This document shows, piece after piece, positions 1-9,799 of a stretch of 64,000 nucleotides of DNA (its first letter is position 1; the number at the start of each line of letters is the position of its first letter). Both the position numbers and the translations under genes were made by a program. Below the pieces are notes generated by a model. The model ran no database searches. It was not told the DNA's origin and worked only from the letters and a program-made list of their open reading frames with translations. Origin of the DNA: Phycomyces nitens. Taxonomy: Eukaryota; Mucoromycota; Mucoromycetes; Mucorales; Phycomycetaceae. The stretch is taken from positions 2,914,001-2,978,000 of the forward strand of contig JAHRBC010000006.1 in NCBI GenBank assembly GCA_022702545.1, in the 5' to 3' direction.

Positions 1-453
1 CTATACAAGACAATTCACTAGTTCAGGGACGGAAAATAAGAGAGACACTACGGTGGAAGGACCGGTAGCTGTGCCGAAAACGGTAGCATAACTACCGTTT
101 TTTATGATTTTTGAGCACTTTATCTCCGCAGATTGTGGTTGAAAGGTAATGTCATCGATCCCGAATCATAAAAGTTGCATGGAATGTCTTTTCATCAGGC
201 AATGAGGTAGTTGTAGTACCATAGAAAGGGCTCGTAAGTTTTTAGGCAACCTTGTTTATTGAAATGAGCATTTTATTTGGTGTTAAAGATGTTGCGCATT
301 TTTGAGAAAAATAATTTTTTGCCTGTGAACAAAACGGTAGTTATGCTACTGTTTTTTTGAAACAATTTTTTTGTTTTTGACATTATTAGCCATTTTATTT
401 TATTTTATTTGGTATTGATATTTATAAAGAAAGAAAAAAGAAAAAGAAAATTT

Positions 454-1331
454 TTATAAAGTGGCAAGGTTCCCCATGGTCACACGCAGATTGTCATTAA
501 ACACGTAATATGGTGCAATGATAAAGAACTGATTACTACTCGGAGGGTACTGGATGAGCCCAACTTGATGCTGAATGTCATCCACATTAACAGCATATTT
601 TGGCTGGGTTGTTTGTCCAGTTGAGCTGTGTGACCGCCGTATTACGATTGGCACAGATGAGTAATGGGCTGCTGTACCATGCTCTTTCATCACTTCAACG
701 AATGCCAGAAAGTGCGGTGTGCCATCAACCTCTTTATGCTCAAAATAAAATTCCACGGTGCCAACAAACCAGCTTTGAATAGTTATATTGCGACGGCTAG
801 ATAAAAATATAAAAAATGCGAGTGATCTCTATTTTGTATTTTGACTAATACCAATACTCACTTTCTGTATGGACAGGTGAACATCACATGATGATTGCCA
901 CGTCTGGTCTCGTTTTTTATTCTTCGGTACATACATGAAGAATGTACGGTTGAATTTTTCCAAAGACGAGAAGCAACAACAATCGTCGGGTCATCAAGTT
1001 CAATACTGTCCATACCACTGTTTCACACATAGTACTTTGCCAAAGTATTCTTGACAACAGGGCTGCTGACACCTTCCAAGTCATCATCATTCAAGCTGGC
1101 ATGTCAGTTGAATGGCTCCCATAGCTGGGCAGCACTTACACCATCTGGAAGATCTAAGAAACTTGCTTCATTATATGTGGACGGCTGACTTGTACTAGGA
1201 TAATTCTGAGAGCTGTTTGCTGAACTGACAAAGCTATGAACAGCAAAGCGCTCAACAAGCAAACTGGCATTTCTACCGCCCTTCAAGTTTGACGTGATAA
1301 GCTTGGAGTATACTCTAATTACTTTTTCCAT
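454..1331 (-). pseudogene. C-terminal remnants of a CACTA-type transposase
   Basis: Two open pieces read on the minus strand. The upstream piece (1104-1331) contains a stretch like the post-catalytic region of Tnp2-type transposases (KVIRVYSKLITSNLKGGRNA). The downstream piece (454-756) has an EFYFEHKE...HFLAFVEV pattern resembling the GEIQYLFVH...FAFV block at the C-terminus of the transposases further right. Frame is not continuous and no catalytic core is present. It belongs to the 46-3538 element and is a different subfamily from the others. Identity is by pattern resemblance only. Confidence 0.4.
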
Positions 1332-1949
1332 GGGTAAGTAAGAGATTATTTGACTAATAATAGCAACAGCAGCAAAGACACTTCTTGGTCAATGATGACA
1401 AAATCAACGTACCTGTCATCAATGATTGTGGCCAGTGAGGCACGGCTAGGACAATAGCACTCCACATTTACAAGTGCAAAAGAATGTGGTGTGCCAAGAA
1501 TCTTCTTCAAGACACCTTTAAGAGTGCAAACCAGACTTGTAAGAGAAAAATAGCAGAGAACAGCCAGGCAAGTTTATTAATTAACAAACATTTGAATATA
1601 CATTATAATTAATACAATATTTTTATTATGTTATAGCAGGAAAGAGCAAGTAGTTCTTTTCTTTCGGAAGATGAGGTATTTCAAACGGATGACGAGGCTG
1701 AATCCCCAATCATGACAGATGTACTATAAGTTAGAGCTTTTTTGTTGCTCATCTATTCTCAATTTAATATTAATATAATATTTCTACTGTTTGATATAGG
1801 TTTACACCACTAGGAATGAGCAATGAGCCTTCATCTAAGAGAAACAGACTAAGTCTTTAATATTCTTTAGGCTGCTCTTATTGGTTCTCTCATATTTTTA
1901 GTATATGTTTTAGCGCACTTTTTCTTTTCCTCTTTTCCTTTAGCTGTTT

Positions 1950-2380
1950 TATCTTTGCTTTGGTCCTCTCCTTTGAAATAAAATCGAATAACTCTCCATC
2001 ACGTAAGATTGCCACCTTAATAAATGCCCGATTGGCATCTTGTATACCACATCTTCAGCTCTGTTGTTTTTAATCTAGGAATGAAACACACATCTCGCCC
2101 TTTTTCAAGCACCAAAAAAAATGAAATTTTTTTATAGCTGTATTACGCCGAGGTTAGTTTATATTTCTTTTCTTTTCTTTGCTCTACTTTTTTGAAGTAA
2201 AACTAAATGACCCTCCCTTATGTAAGGTTGTCAATGACATAAACATCCGATTGGAATCTTGTATACCACATCTTCAGCTCTGCTATCTTTAATCAAGGAA
2301 TGAAACACTCATCTCATAATTTTTCAGACACTAAAAAAAGGTGAAAATTTTTTACAGCTATATTACACTAAAGTTTGTCG
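1950..2380. repeat. Degenerate two-copy tandem duplication, period about 220 bp
   Basis: Two diverged copies share the segment CTTGTATACCACATCTTCAG and flanking sequence, starting near 1950 and 2174. It lies inside the 46-3538 element. No coding signal is seen in it. Confidence 0.6.
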
Positions 2381-2638
2381 TTCCCCACCTCCCCACCTGG
2401 GAATCTCTGTAGAATATGCATATTGTTTTCTTAATGATGTACTCATTCTGCCAATTACCATTATATTCGAATTAGTTTTAAATCTTATGAGCTGACTTTA
2501 CAGCAATATATTTTCTATGGTAAGAATATTATAATATGTTTACACTCTTTAATTAATCATATTGCGCATTCTCTATTCTCCTTCTACTGCATCTAGTATT
2601 TACATCTGTACGTTTCATATAGTGGCATTAATTCAAGA

Positions 2639-3111
2639 GATGCTTGGTATACCGATTAACAAGCACAATATATACTGGTATGCTATCCAAAACAATATGC
2701 TCGGTTTATTTGATCGCTTCATTCTCTGACCACGATATCTTTATAGCAATTGATGAAGACCAAAGGCTTTCCAAGTCATGACAGTGATTCACAACAAGAT
2801 GCTCGGCACGCTGATTAACAAGCACAATATATACTGGTATGCTACCCAAAACAATATATTCGGTTTATTTGATTGCTTCATTCTCTGACCACAATATTTT
2901 TATAGCAATCGATGAAGACCAAAGGTGCTATCCAAGTCATGACAGTGATCCATAACAAGATGCTTGGCACGCCGATTGACAAGCACAACGTATACTGGTA
3001 TGCTATCCAAAATAATAAGCTCGGTTTATTTGATTGCTTCATTCTCTGACCACAATATTTTTATAGCAATCGGTGAAGACCAAAGGCCATCCAAGTCATA
3101 ACAACATGTTG
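2639..3111. repeat. Three-copy tandem repeat, period about 160 bp
   Basis: Units start near 2639, 2798 and 2959. Each contains the words TACTGGTATGCTA and CGGTTTATTTGAT and ends around CCAAGTCAT. Copies are roughly 90 percent alike by eye. No open frame runs through them. They sit in the non-coding interior of the 46-3538 element. Confidence 0.8.
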
Positions 3112-4314
3112 TTGGCATCATTATAGATTGAGTAAAAGGTTTGTACCATATACGTTTTATAATATTAAATAGTATTTGCTTTTGGTGTTTCTATATTATT
3201 ATTATATATATTTTAATATTATTTGAAATAAATCGAAATTATAATAAAAAATAAATCATTATTTCAAATAAATGGCAGTAAAAAAAGAATGGGTGCTAGT
3301 ATATAAAGTAATATAAAAGAGAGGCTATAGTATATAAAGAAACGATTTTGGTTGGATAAAAAAATGGTAGCTGTGCCTATTCCTGCCTCATAACTACCCT
3401 TTTTTTTCGCACTAAAAAAACGGTAACAGCTACCGAAATCGCCTTATACAGAGTCTTTACTACCGTTTTTTTTGGTGGGAAAAAACGGTAGTAATGCTAC
3501 CAAAACGGTAGTTAGCTACCGTTTTTTCCGCCGTAGTGAGAGATAACTGATAATGTTTATTGATTGAAATTTTGATCTCTTATATAGACTTCGTAAAATG
3601 TTACTTAGTGATAAATGGTGAATTGATTAATAATAAAATATAGGAATTGGGTGTGTGAATGAAAAATAGAACAGTATATGAGATAATGGATAAGGATAAT
3701 AATGACTTTGGGGGGAGAGGTATGAGATGATAAGACAAAATAAGATATGATAGTATGAGAAAATGGGATATACAGTGAAGGTGATAATATAAAAATGGAG
3801 GACAAATATGATAAGACAAAATGAGATATGAAAATGTGCGAAGACAATGTAAATATGAAGTATGAAGATATGGATAACAGTAATATGATAAAGTGAGCAG
3901 TGTGAGAGAAGGGACAGAGATATGAAGGGGTATGAATAAAATGAAGTGCCGATGTGTGAGAGGGTGTAAAGAGGTAGATAACATGAAGAGAAAGATAAGT
4001 GCGCACAGACAGCAACGTGGGGAGAAAAGAAGGGAAGATAGATGACAAAAATAGTGTACAATGGATAAATATGGAAATGGATAGGAGGGGTTTGAAATGA
4101 GAGCGAGGGTGACAAATATGGAAAATCAAAGAAGTGCGGAGAAAAGGGAGATATGAGAAATAAGGTGACTTGCAAATGGAGAAAGGTGACGTTGCCAAGT
4201 TGATCAGGATGCCACGTCACGCTTTCTAGCAGGGAAGACCTTGGAAAAGTCACGTGAAATGGAGAGAAGTGGGCGAAGCTGGAAACCCTACAACACCCGT
4301 GTCACAGTATGCCC

Positions 4315-4385
4315 GCGTTAATAGTTCAATGGTAGAATTTCAGCCTTCCAAGCTGAAGGTCGGGGTTCGATTCCCCGTTGACGCA
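4315..4385 (+). tRNA. tRNA-Gly, anticodon UCC
   Basis: A 71-nt cloverleaf can be folded. The acceptor stem GCGTTAA pairs with TTGACGC, with discriminator A at 4385. The anticodon loop CTTCCAA carries TCC, and the T-arm contains GGTTCGATTCC. It is identical to the copy at 5116-5186 on the other strand. Its 5' end is 10 bp from an LTR end, and a T-rich terminator follows. Confidence 0.95.
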
Positions 4386-4388
4386 TTC

Positions 4389-4394
4389 TTTTTT
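4389..4394 (+). terminator. Pol III terminator (T6)
   Basis: A run of six T begins four bases after the end of tRNA-Gly, followed by a further T5 at 4396-4400. This is the expected RNA polymerase III stop signal. Confidence 0.7.
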
Positions 4395-5108
4395 GTTTTT
4401 GTCGTGCCTGAATTAATGTCAGCCAATCAGGATGACAATTACACAGAGTTCTCTTTTGAGAACGATGACCGAATTGATTCCCTTTTGCTCTCTGAAGACC
4501 TAGAAGACATTAGTTATAACAAAAGTAGATTAGAAACCGAAACAGACATTTATGATGGCTGAGTGGGTTTAGAAAAGATATAAAAGAGGACAATATTTCA
4601 TTGAATAAAAAGTATCTATCTTCTATCCTCTTTTTACTCTTTTATCCTCGTTTACAATTCCCAGTGGGTTTGACCAATATTGGCTGTGTTATAGCATTGG
4701 AAGAACAACCCAGATCCAAAACGACATTTTGTCGTTCCTGATCTTGTTGGACATTATTTTGATGAATCTGTAAAATCTGAAGATGATTAACTGCAGTACT
4801 TCTTTATGCGCAGTAACATCTTCCTGAGCATTAACCGTAGTACAATGTCTCTTCTTTTATGAAAATATCATATAATAGCTACTGCGGATAATGCGCAGTA
4901 TTAGTTAGAGAACTATATAAGATAACCAAAGTTATAATAATAAAAAGTATCTTTTATCCTCTCTTTGATTTTACATATACTCTTGTTTCCCCAGTGGGAT
5001 TGACCTTTTGGCTTTGTTATAGTAAAAGGAAGACCATCCCAGATCAGGAATGACACTTGACATACAGATTCATCAAAATAATGTCCAACAGCATGACAAA
5101 ACTAATAC

Positions 5109-5112
5109 AAAA
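5109..5112 (-). terminator. Pol III terminator (T4)
   Basis: Read on the minus strand, TTTT lies three bases after the 3' end of the tRNA-Gly gene at 5116-5186. It is a minimal but plausible polymerase III stop signal. Confidence 0.5.
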
Positions 5113-5115
5113 CAA

Positions 5116-5186
5116 TGCGTCAACGGGGAATCGAACCCCGACCTTCAGCTTGGAAGGCTGAAATTCTACCATTGAACTATTAACGC
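5116..5186 (-). tRNA. tRNA-Gly, anticodon UCC
   Basis: The 71-nt sequence is identical to the gene at 4315-4385, on the opposite strand, so the two genes converge. Acceptor stem, TCC anticodon loop and GGTTCGATTCC T-arm are intact. Its 5' end (5186) faces three stacked LTRs, the nearest starting 8 bp away at 5195. Confidence 0.95.
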
Positions 5187-5194
5187 ATACTCTT

Positions 5195-6385
5195 TGACAC
5201 GGGTGTTGTAGGGTTTCCAGCTTCGCCCACTTCTCTCCATTTCACGTGACTTTTCCAAGGCCTTCCCTGCTAGAAAGCGTGACGTAGCATCCTGATCAAC
5301 TTGGCAACGTCACCTTTCTCCATTTGCAAGTCACCTTATTTCTCGTATCTCCCTTTTCTCCGCACTTCTTTGATTTTCCATATTTGTCACCCTCGCTCTC
5401 ATTTCAAACCCCTCCTATCCATTTCCATATTTATCCATTGTACACTATTTTTGTCATCTATCTTCCTTTCCCTTCTCCCCACGTTGCTGTCTGTGCGCAC
5501 TTATCTTTCTCTTCATGTTATCTACCTCTTTACACCCTCTCACACATCGGCACTTCATTTTATTCATACCCCTTCATATCTCTGTCCCTTCTCTCACACT
5601 GCTCACTTTATCATATTACTGTTATCCATATCTTCATACTTCATATTTACATTGTCTTCGCACATTTTCATATCTCATTTTGTCTTATCATATTTGTCCT
5701 CCATTTTTATACTATCACCTTCACTGTATATCCCATTTTCTCATACTATCATATCTTATTTTGTCTTATCATCTCATACCCCTCCCCCAAAGTCATTATT
5801 ATCCTTATCCATTATCTCATATACTGTTCTATTTTTCATTCACACACCCAATTCCTATATTTTATTATTAATCAATTCATCATTCATCACTAAGTAACAT
5901 TTTACGAAGTCTATATAAGAGACCAAAATTTCAATCAATAAACATCATCAGTTACCTCTCTCTTAATTTCCGTCCCTGAACTAGTGAATTGTCTTGTATA
6001 GAAATTCCTAGTCATACCTGTGCCAAGATTGATTTTTCTTTTCATCCAATTCCCTTTTCCGTCCAAATCTGTATCTTCCCAGTACCTTGCTGTCAACTTT
6101 AGTAATTGTCCTGAGTGAAATTATCTAGTTCCCCTCTCCTATTATATCTCTCCCTCCCTGTTTCCATTGCTGTCAAGAATATATTCAACTGTCCCGAGCG
6201 AAGTTATATATCTCTATCCATATTTTCACCTTTTCTTTCTCTTGTCCGTTTCTTGCTGTCCAATTTCGGTTTCTACCCCCGTTATTGTCTATCTCTATCG
6301 CACCATCGTTATTGTCAATGAGTGGTATTTAATTTATTATATTTTCTGACTCGTTTTCACATCACAACAAACTCAACACGCGTCA
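5195..6385 (+). repeat. LTR 1 of the tRNA-associated family (youngest of the stack)
   Basis: This 1191-bp LTR starts TGACACGGGTGTTG and ends CAACACGCGTCA, with a 4-bp target duplication TCTT at 5191-5194 and 6386-6389. It carries a TATA box (5911-5919) and a nearby CAATAAACAT that could serve polyadenylation. It is nearly identical to LTR 2 and to 20706-21898. Three overlapping long open frames on this strand are explained by scarcity of purines, since all stop codons need them. No internal retrotransposon region adjoins it, so it is a solo LTR. Confidence 0.85.
5911..5919 (+). promoter_or_regulatory. TATA box of LTR 1
   Basis: CTATATAAG lies about 475 bp before the LTR end and is followed within 30 bp by CAATAAACAT. 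The same arrangement is kept in all copies of the family. Confidence 0.55.
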
Positions 6386-6391
6386 TCTTTT

Positions 6392-7583
6392 TGACACGGG
6401 TGTTGTAAAGTTTCCAGCTTCGCCTACTTCTCTCCATTTCACGTGACTTTTCCAAGGTCTTCCCTGCTAGAAAGCGTGACGTAGCATCCTGATCAACTTG
6501 GCAACGTCACCTTTCTCCATTTGCAAGTCACCTTATTTCTCATATCTCCCTTTTCTCCGCACTTCTTTGATTTTCCATATTTGTCACCCTCGCTCTCATT
6601 TCAAACCCCTCCTATCCATTTCCATATTTATCCATTGTACACTATTTTTGTCATCTATCTTCCCTTCCCTTCTCCCCACATTGCTATCTGTGCACACTTA
6701 TCTTTCTCTTCATGTTATCTACCTCTTTACACCCTCTCACACATCGGCACTTCATTTTATTCATACCCCTTCATATCTCTGTCCCTTCTCTCACACTGCT
6801 CACTTTATCATATTACTGTTATCCATATCTTCATACTTCATATTTACATTGTCTTCGCACATTTTCATATCTCATTTTGTCTTATCATATTTGTCCTCCA
6901 TTTTTATATTATCACCTTCACTGTATATCCCATTTTCTCATACTATCATATCTTATTTTGTCTTATCATCTCATACCTCTCCCCCCAAAGTCATTATTAT
7001 CCTTATCCATTATCTCATATACTGTTCTATTTTTCATTCACACACCCAATTCCTATATTTTATTATTAATCAATTCACCATTTATCACTAAGTAACATTT
7101 TACAAAGTCTATATAAGAGACCAAAATTTCAATCAATAAACATTATCAGTTACCTCTCTCTTAATTTCTGTCCCTGAACTAGTGAATTGTCTTGTATAGA
7201 AATTCCTAGTCATACCTGTGCCAAGATTGATTTTTCTTTTCATCCAATTCCCTTTTCCGTCCAAATCTGTATCTTCCCAGTACCTTGCTGTCAACTTTAG
7301 TAATTGTCCTGAGTGAAATTATCTAGTTCCCCTCTCCTATTATATCTCTTCCTCCCTGTTTCCATTGCTGTCAAGAATATATTCAACTGTCCCGAGCGAA
7401 GTTATATATCTCTATCCATATTTTCACCTTTTCTTTCTCTTGTCCGTTTCTTGCTGTCCAATTTCGGTTTCTACCCCCGTTATTGTCTATCTCTATCGCA
7501 CCATCATTATTGTCAATGAGTGGTATTTAATTTATTATATTTTCTGACTCGTTTTCACATCACAACAAACTCAACACGCGTCA
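6392..7583 (+). repeat. LTR 2 of the tRNA-associated family
   Basis: This 1192-bp copy lies in the same orientation as LTR 1, six bases downstream of it. Its target duplication is TTTT (6388-6391 and 7584-7587), where the last T is also the first base of LTR 3. LTR 2 therefore landed exactly at the edge of LTR 3. The ends and internal TATA box (7109-7117) are the same as in LTR 1. Confidence 0.85.
7109..7117 (+). promoter_or_regulatory. TATA box of LTR 2
   Basis: CTATATAAG is in the position homologous to that in LTR 1, followed by CAATAAACAT. Confidence 0.5.
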
Positions 7584-7586
7584 TTT

Positions 7587-8266
7587 TGACACGTGTGTTG
7601 TGGGCAGGTTCGGTTTCGACCATAAAGCCGGACCAAGGGCCCGGAACAGGCCTAGGAGGGGTCGGATGCCAGACCAGTCCGAAGAAGAAGTCCGAGCCGA
7701 GTAAGGATGGCTGATCCCCGAGTTTCTTTATTTCTCTTTCTTTTCAATTTTTCTTTATTTTATTTTATCACATTTTATTATTTCCTTTTTTATACTCTTT
7801 CCTTTTATATTTCCTTTGTGAATCCTTTCTCACTTTCTTGCAGGATTGCACCATTCTGTACTTCTTTAGTTTATTTCCCCTACTTCTTTGTCTTACCCCT
7901 TTCTTTACTATGTTATAGTATTTTTTTTTTATTATATTTTTCCTTTGGCCTTGATGGCATCATTTTATTATTTTATTATTTCATTTTTCGGTTATTCTTT
8001 TAGTTATTTTCTTTGTCTATAAAAGACATTCTTTTCTAATGAATAAATATTATCAGTCAGTTTTACGATCAATTTTACGGTTATTTTATTCTTTTGAGTT
8101 TAAGCTCTCGATCTCTGAAGAGCAGTTATATTTTGCCCGGTCATTTTGGGGATATTTCTGTTGAGTTTCGTTAGTCTTTTACTGGTTCTTTCATTGTTTC
8201 TTTTATATATTTTATTTGTCGCCCGTTCGGTTACCATACACAACTATACAAACACATCACGCGTCA
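7587..8266 (+). repeat. LTR 3, a related 680-bp subfamily (oldest of the stack)
   Basis: It starts TGACACGTGTGTTG and ends CATCACGCGTCA, so its termini match LTRs 1 and 2, but the body differs. Once LTRs 1 and 2 and their duplications are removed, the bases before it are CTTT and the bases after it (8267-8270) are CTTT, giving a 4-bp target duplication. It has its own TATA box (8017-8025) followed by GAATAAATATTATCAG. It directly abuts the LINE-like sequence starting near 8271. Confidence 0.75.
8017..8025 (+). promoter_or_regulatory. TATA box of LTR 3
   Basis: CTATAAAAG is followed about 20 bp later by GAATAAATATTATCAG, paralleling the arrangement in LTRs 1 and 2. Confidence 0.5.
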
Positions 8267-8485
8267 CTTTCGCTTATAGGATATTTTCCCCAAAAAATTT
8301 CCTTTTTTAGTAATTTTTTTGCCAATACCTATCTACCCATAGCAACATTGAACATCCCCAAGCATCCATCGTCTAAGACATCGCATCCAACAGCCATAAC
8401 ACCATCCTCAACACGCTTACCCGTCATAGCACCCACTGACCAAGTCTCAGAACGATCGAACAACTTTTTTCCGTTGAGATTACCA

Positions 8486-9368
8486 ATGTCAACATCATTG
8501 CCCCCATCTCTCATGCAGGGAATGCCAAGTGATCTCATGGCATACCTTGCTGATCTTGCCAAGAAGGTCAATGCCCTCACTGCTGCCAGTGCCCACTGGG
8601 AAGCCGTTGCGGCCAAAAACGTCCGGTTGACAGAAGAACTTGCTGAGACCAAGTTGCAGCTTGCCAAAGTTTTGGGCAAACAAAACTCTTCCCCCCAGGG
8701 TCCAGCCCCTGTTGTTTCACTCTCCGCCCCTGTCCCCACACCCAGTTCCCAGGAACCAGGGTTAGAAGCCTCCACCCGGGCTGTAAAGGCCAGTGTCCAC
8801 CGCCCTCCCCCCACCCACAAGAGTCCCTCTCCTTGTCGAGTTGCCGCCTCCCAGCGTGTCTTCACTGCCCCCTCTGGCCCCAACGGATATGAATATGTTT
8901 ATATCCCACGTTCCCGCCGCCTCACCCATAGGGAAGTGCGCAGTTCTCTCAGAACCCTTGGTGTTAACACAGCTTGTCTTCTGGATATCAACTTCCCTGC
9001 TCGCAGCATTGTTGGTATCCTTGTCCACCTCCAGTTTGTCTCTGACTTCAAGACACAGCTTGAAAAGCTGGTGTTGAACTCATCTTGGATTTCGATCCTT
9101 TGGATCCCAGCACTTGGCTGACCCTAAGTTTAGGGATATGCCAATTGACAACCGTGCTGACAAGGCCATGGAAATCCAGCACGATAGGTGCATCCAAGCC
9201 CTTAAGTTCCTGCGCCCCCATGTTGCCATACCTGTGGCCCATTACTTTGTTGAAGCAGGCTGGATCTGTAATGACGAAGTGCCCACTCGTACAGCTTTGG
9301 AGGGTGATGCTGAATCAGCCTTAAAAAGAAAACGTGGCCTTGCTCCCAGCGACCATATGGAAGAATGA
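8486..9368 (+). pseudogene. LINE ORF1 (Gag-like), frameshifted
   Basis: I take the start at ATG 8486 because upstream codons lie in 5' non-coding or LTR sequence. Residues about 15-60 form an Ala/Leu-rich heptad segment (AYLADLAKKVNAL...LAETKLQLAKVL), a likely coiled coil for ORF1 self-association. A Pro/Ser-rich linker follows. The frame moves by one base between 9078 and about 9113, after which a conserved-looking C-terminus ends in a basic tail and TGA at 9366-9368. ORF1 of LINEs binds the element RNA (family knowledge). The stop overlaps the ORF2 start as ATGA. Confidence 0.55.
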
Positions 9369-9445
9369 GTGAGATCTCATTTGGACTATGGAATGCAAAC
9401 AGTCTTCAACCCTGTGCTATTAACACTGCAAAAACTGTGGGGTAA
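9365..9445 (+). pseudogene. LINE ORF2, first 26 residues only
   Basis: ATG at 9365 overlaps the ORF1 stop by four bases. The start MSEISFGLWNANSL is typical of the apurinic endonuclease domain that opens ORF2 of fungal LINEs, where the Asn of the LWNAN motif helps bind metal. The frame closes at 9443-9445. Everything from the rest of the endonuclease through reverse transcriptase is absent. Confidence 0.6.
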
Positions 9446-9799
9446 AACCATGTATATAACCAGAAATAAATAGGGGAAAAGTTTAGGTTTTCAGGGGAGA
9501 ACAGAATACTACGAGTATGGGAGTAAGCAAGGTTTCTCCTGGGCTCAAAGTCGAATCTCATACAGGTGCAAAGTTGAAAACTTTTGGGAGAGTAGGGTTC
9601 GTTAGCTTTTTCTGCATATAGATTTTTGGTGTTTACCAGATTTTTGTGCTTAAAACTATGTTTTTAGTGTAATAGATTATGTGTTTATAAATTGAAAAGA
9701 CGATTACACACAGCAAATAAAGTTGGGGAGAAGCTGGCTTTCTCCATGGTATCAAGGATATCCTCAAGCAATTAACCAATCATCGAATACTATTACTGT

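Larger units (their letters stand above)
46..3538 (-). mobile_element. CACTA-like DNA transposon, decayed or non-autonomous
   Basis: It begins CACTACGGTGGAA and ends in the inverse complement CCGCCGTAGTG, flanked by 3-bp target duplications AGA at 43-45 and 3539-3541. Removing the element and one AGA restores the LTR sequence with one mismatch. Both ends are dense in the motif AACGGTAG in both orientations, the kind of subterminal array that CACTA transposases or accessory proteins bind in plants (family knowledge). The inside keeps only minus-strand transposase remnants and simple duplications. Confidence 0.8.
1..4304 (-). repeat. LTR of the tRNA-associated family, 5'-truncated by the window and split by a CACTA element
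   Basis: Bases 1-45 and 3539-4304 together match the intact LTR at 20706-21898, starting at the base equivalent to 21091. The right end, read on the minus strand, begins TGACACGGGTGTTG and lies 10 bp from the 5' end of the tRNA-Gly gene at 4315. The interruption (46-3538) is a CACTA-like element. No retrotransposon internal region is visible here, so this is probably a solo LTR, but its other end lies outside the window. Long open frames inside it are artefacts of a strand almost lacking purines. Confidence 0.8.
4386..5115. other. Inter-tRNA region with dispersed LTR-like repeats, no clear gene
   Basis: Segments near 4605-4720 and 4945-5055 are direct repeats sharing ATAAAAAGTATCT, a C-rich CCCAGTGGG(A/T)TTGACC block and GTTATAG. 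Each is preceded by a TATA-like box (GATATAAAAGAGG near 4577; ACTATATAAGAT near 4912). A further segment (about 4746-4772) recurs inverted at about 5063-5092, and the CCCAGTGG block recurs inverted near 22115 beyond the third tRNA gene. These look like remains of another LTR family at tRNA 3' flanks. A short acidic open frame ending at 4562 has no family I recognise. Confidence 0.45.
8271..9770 (+). mobile_element. Internally deleted LINE (non-LTR retrotransposon)
   Basis: It consists of an ORF1 with a coiled coil, an immediately overlapping ORF2 start of the endonuclease type, then about 325 bp of non-coding sequence. The reverse transcriptase and most of the endonuclease are missing. The left border is set by LTR 3 and could be a little further right; the right border is set where homology to the copy-A CACTA element begins. 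No poly(A) tail or target duplication is obvious. Confidence 0.6.

Noticed and set aside
3601..4253. Overlapping long open frames in three frames, repeated at 5301-5897, 6498-7095 and 21195-21792
   Set aside because: They lie in a strand almost without purines inside an LTR, are open in all frames, and are rich in Ser/Phe/Leu/Tyr/His without any domain. Composition explains them.
4254..4562. Open frame spanning the tRNA-Gly(UCC) gene
   Set aside because: Its first part is LTR and tRNA sequence; only the last about 50 codons look coding-like and match nothing I know.
8329..8883. Antisense open frame across LINE ORF1
   Set aside because: Shadow of the GC-richer coding strand; no motif, and the sense frame has a coiled coil and conserved-looking C-terminus.
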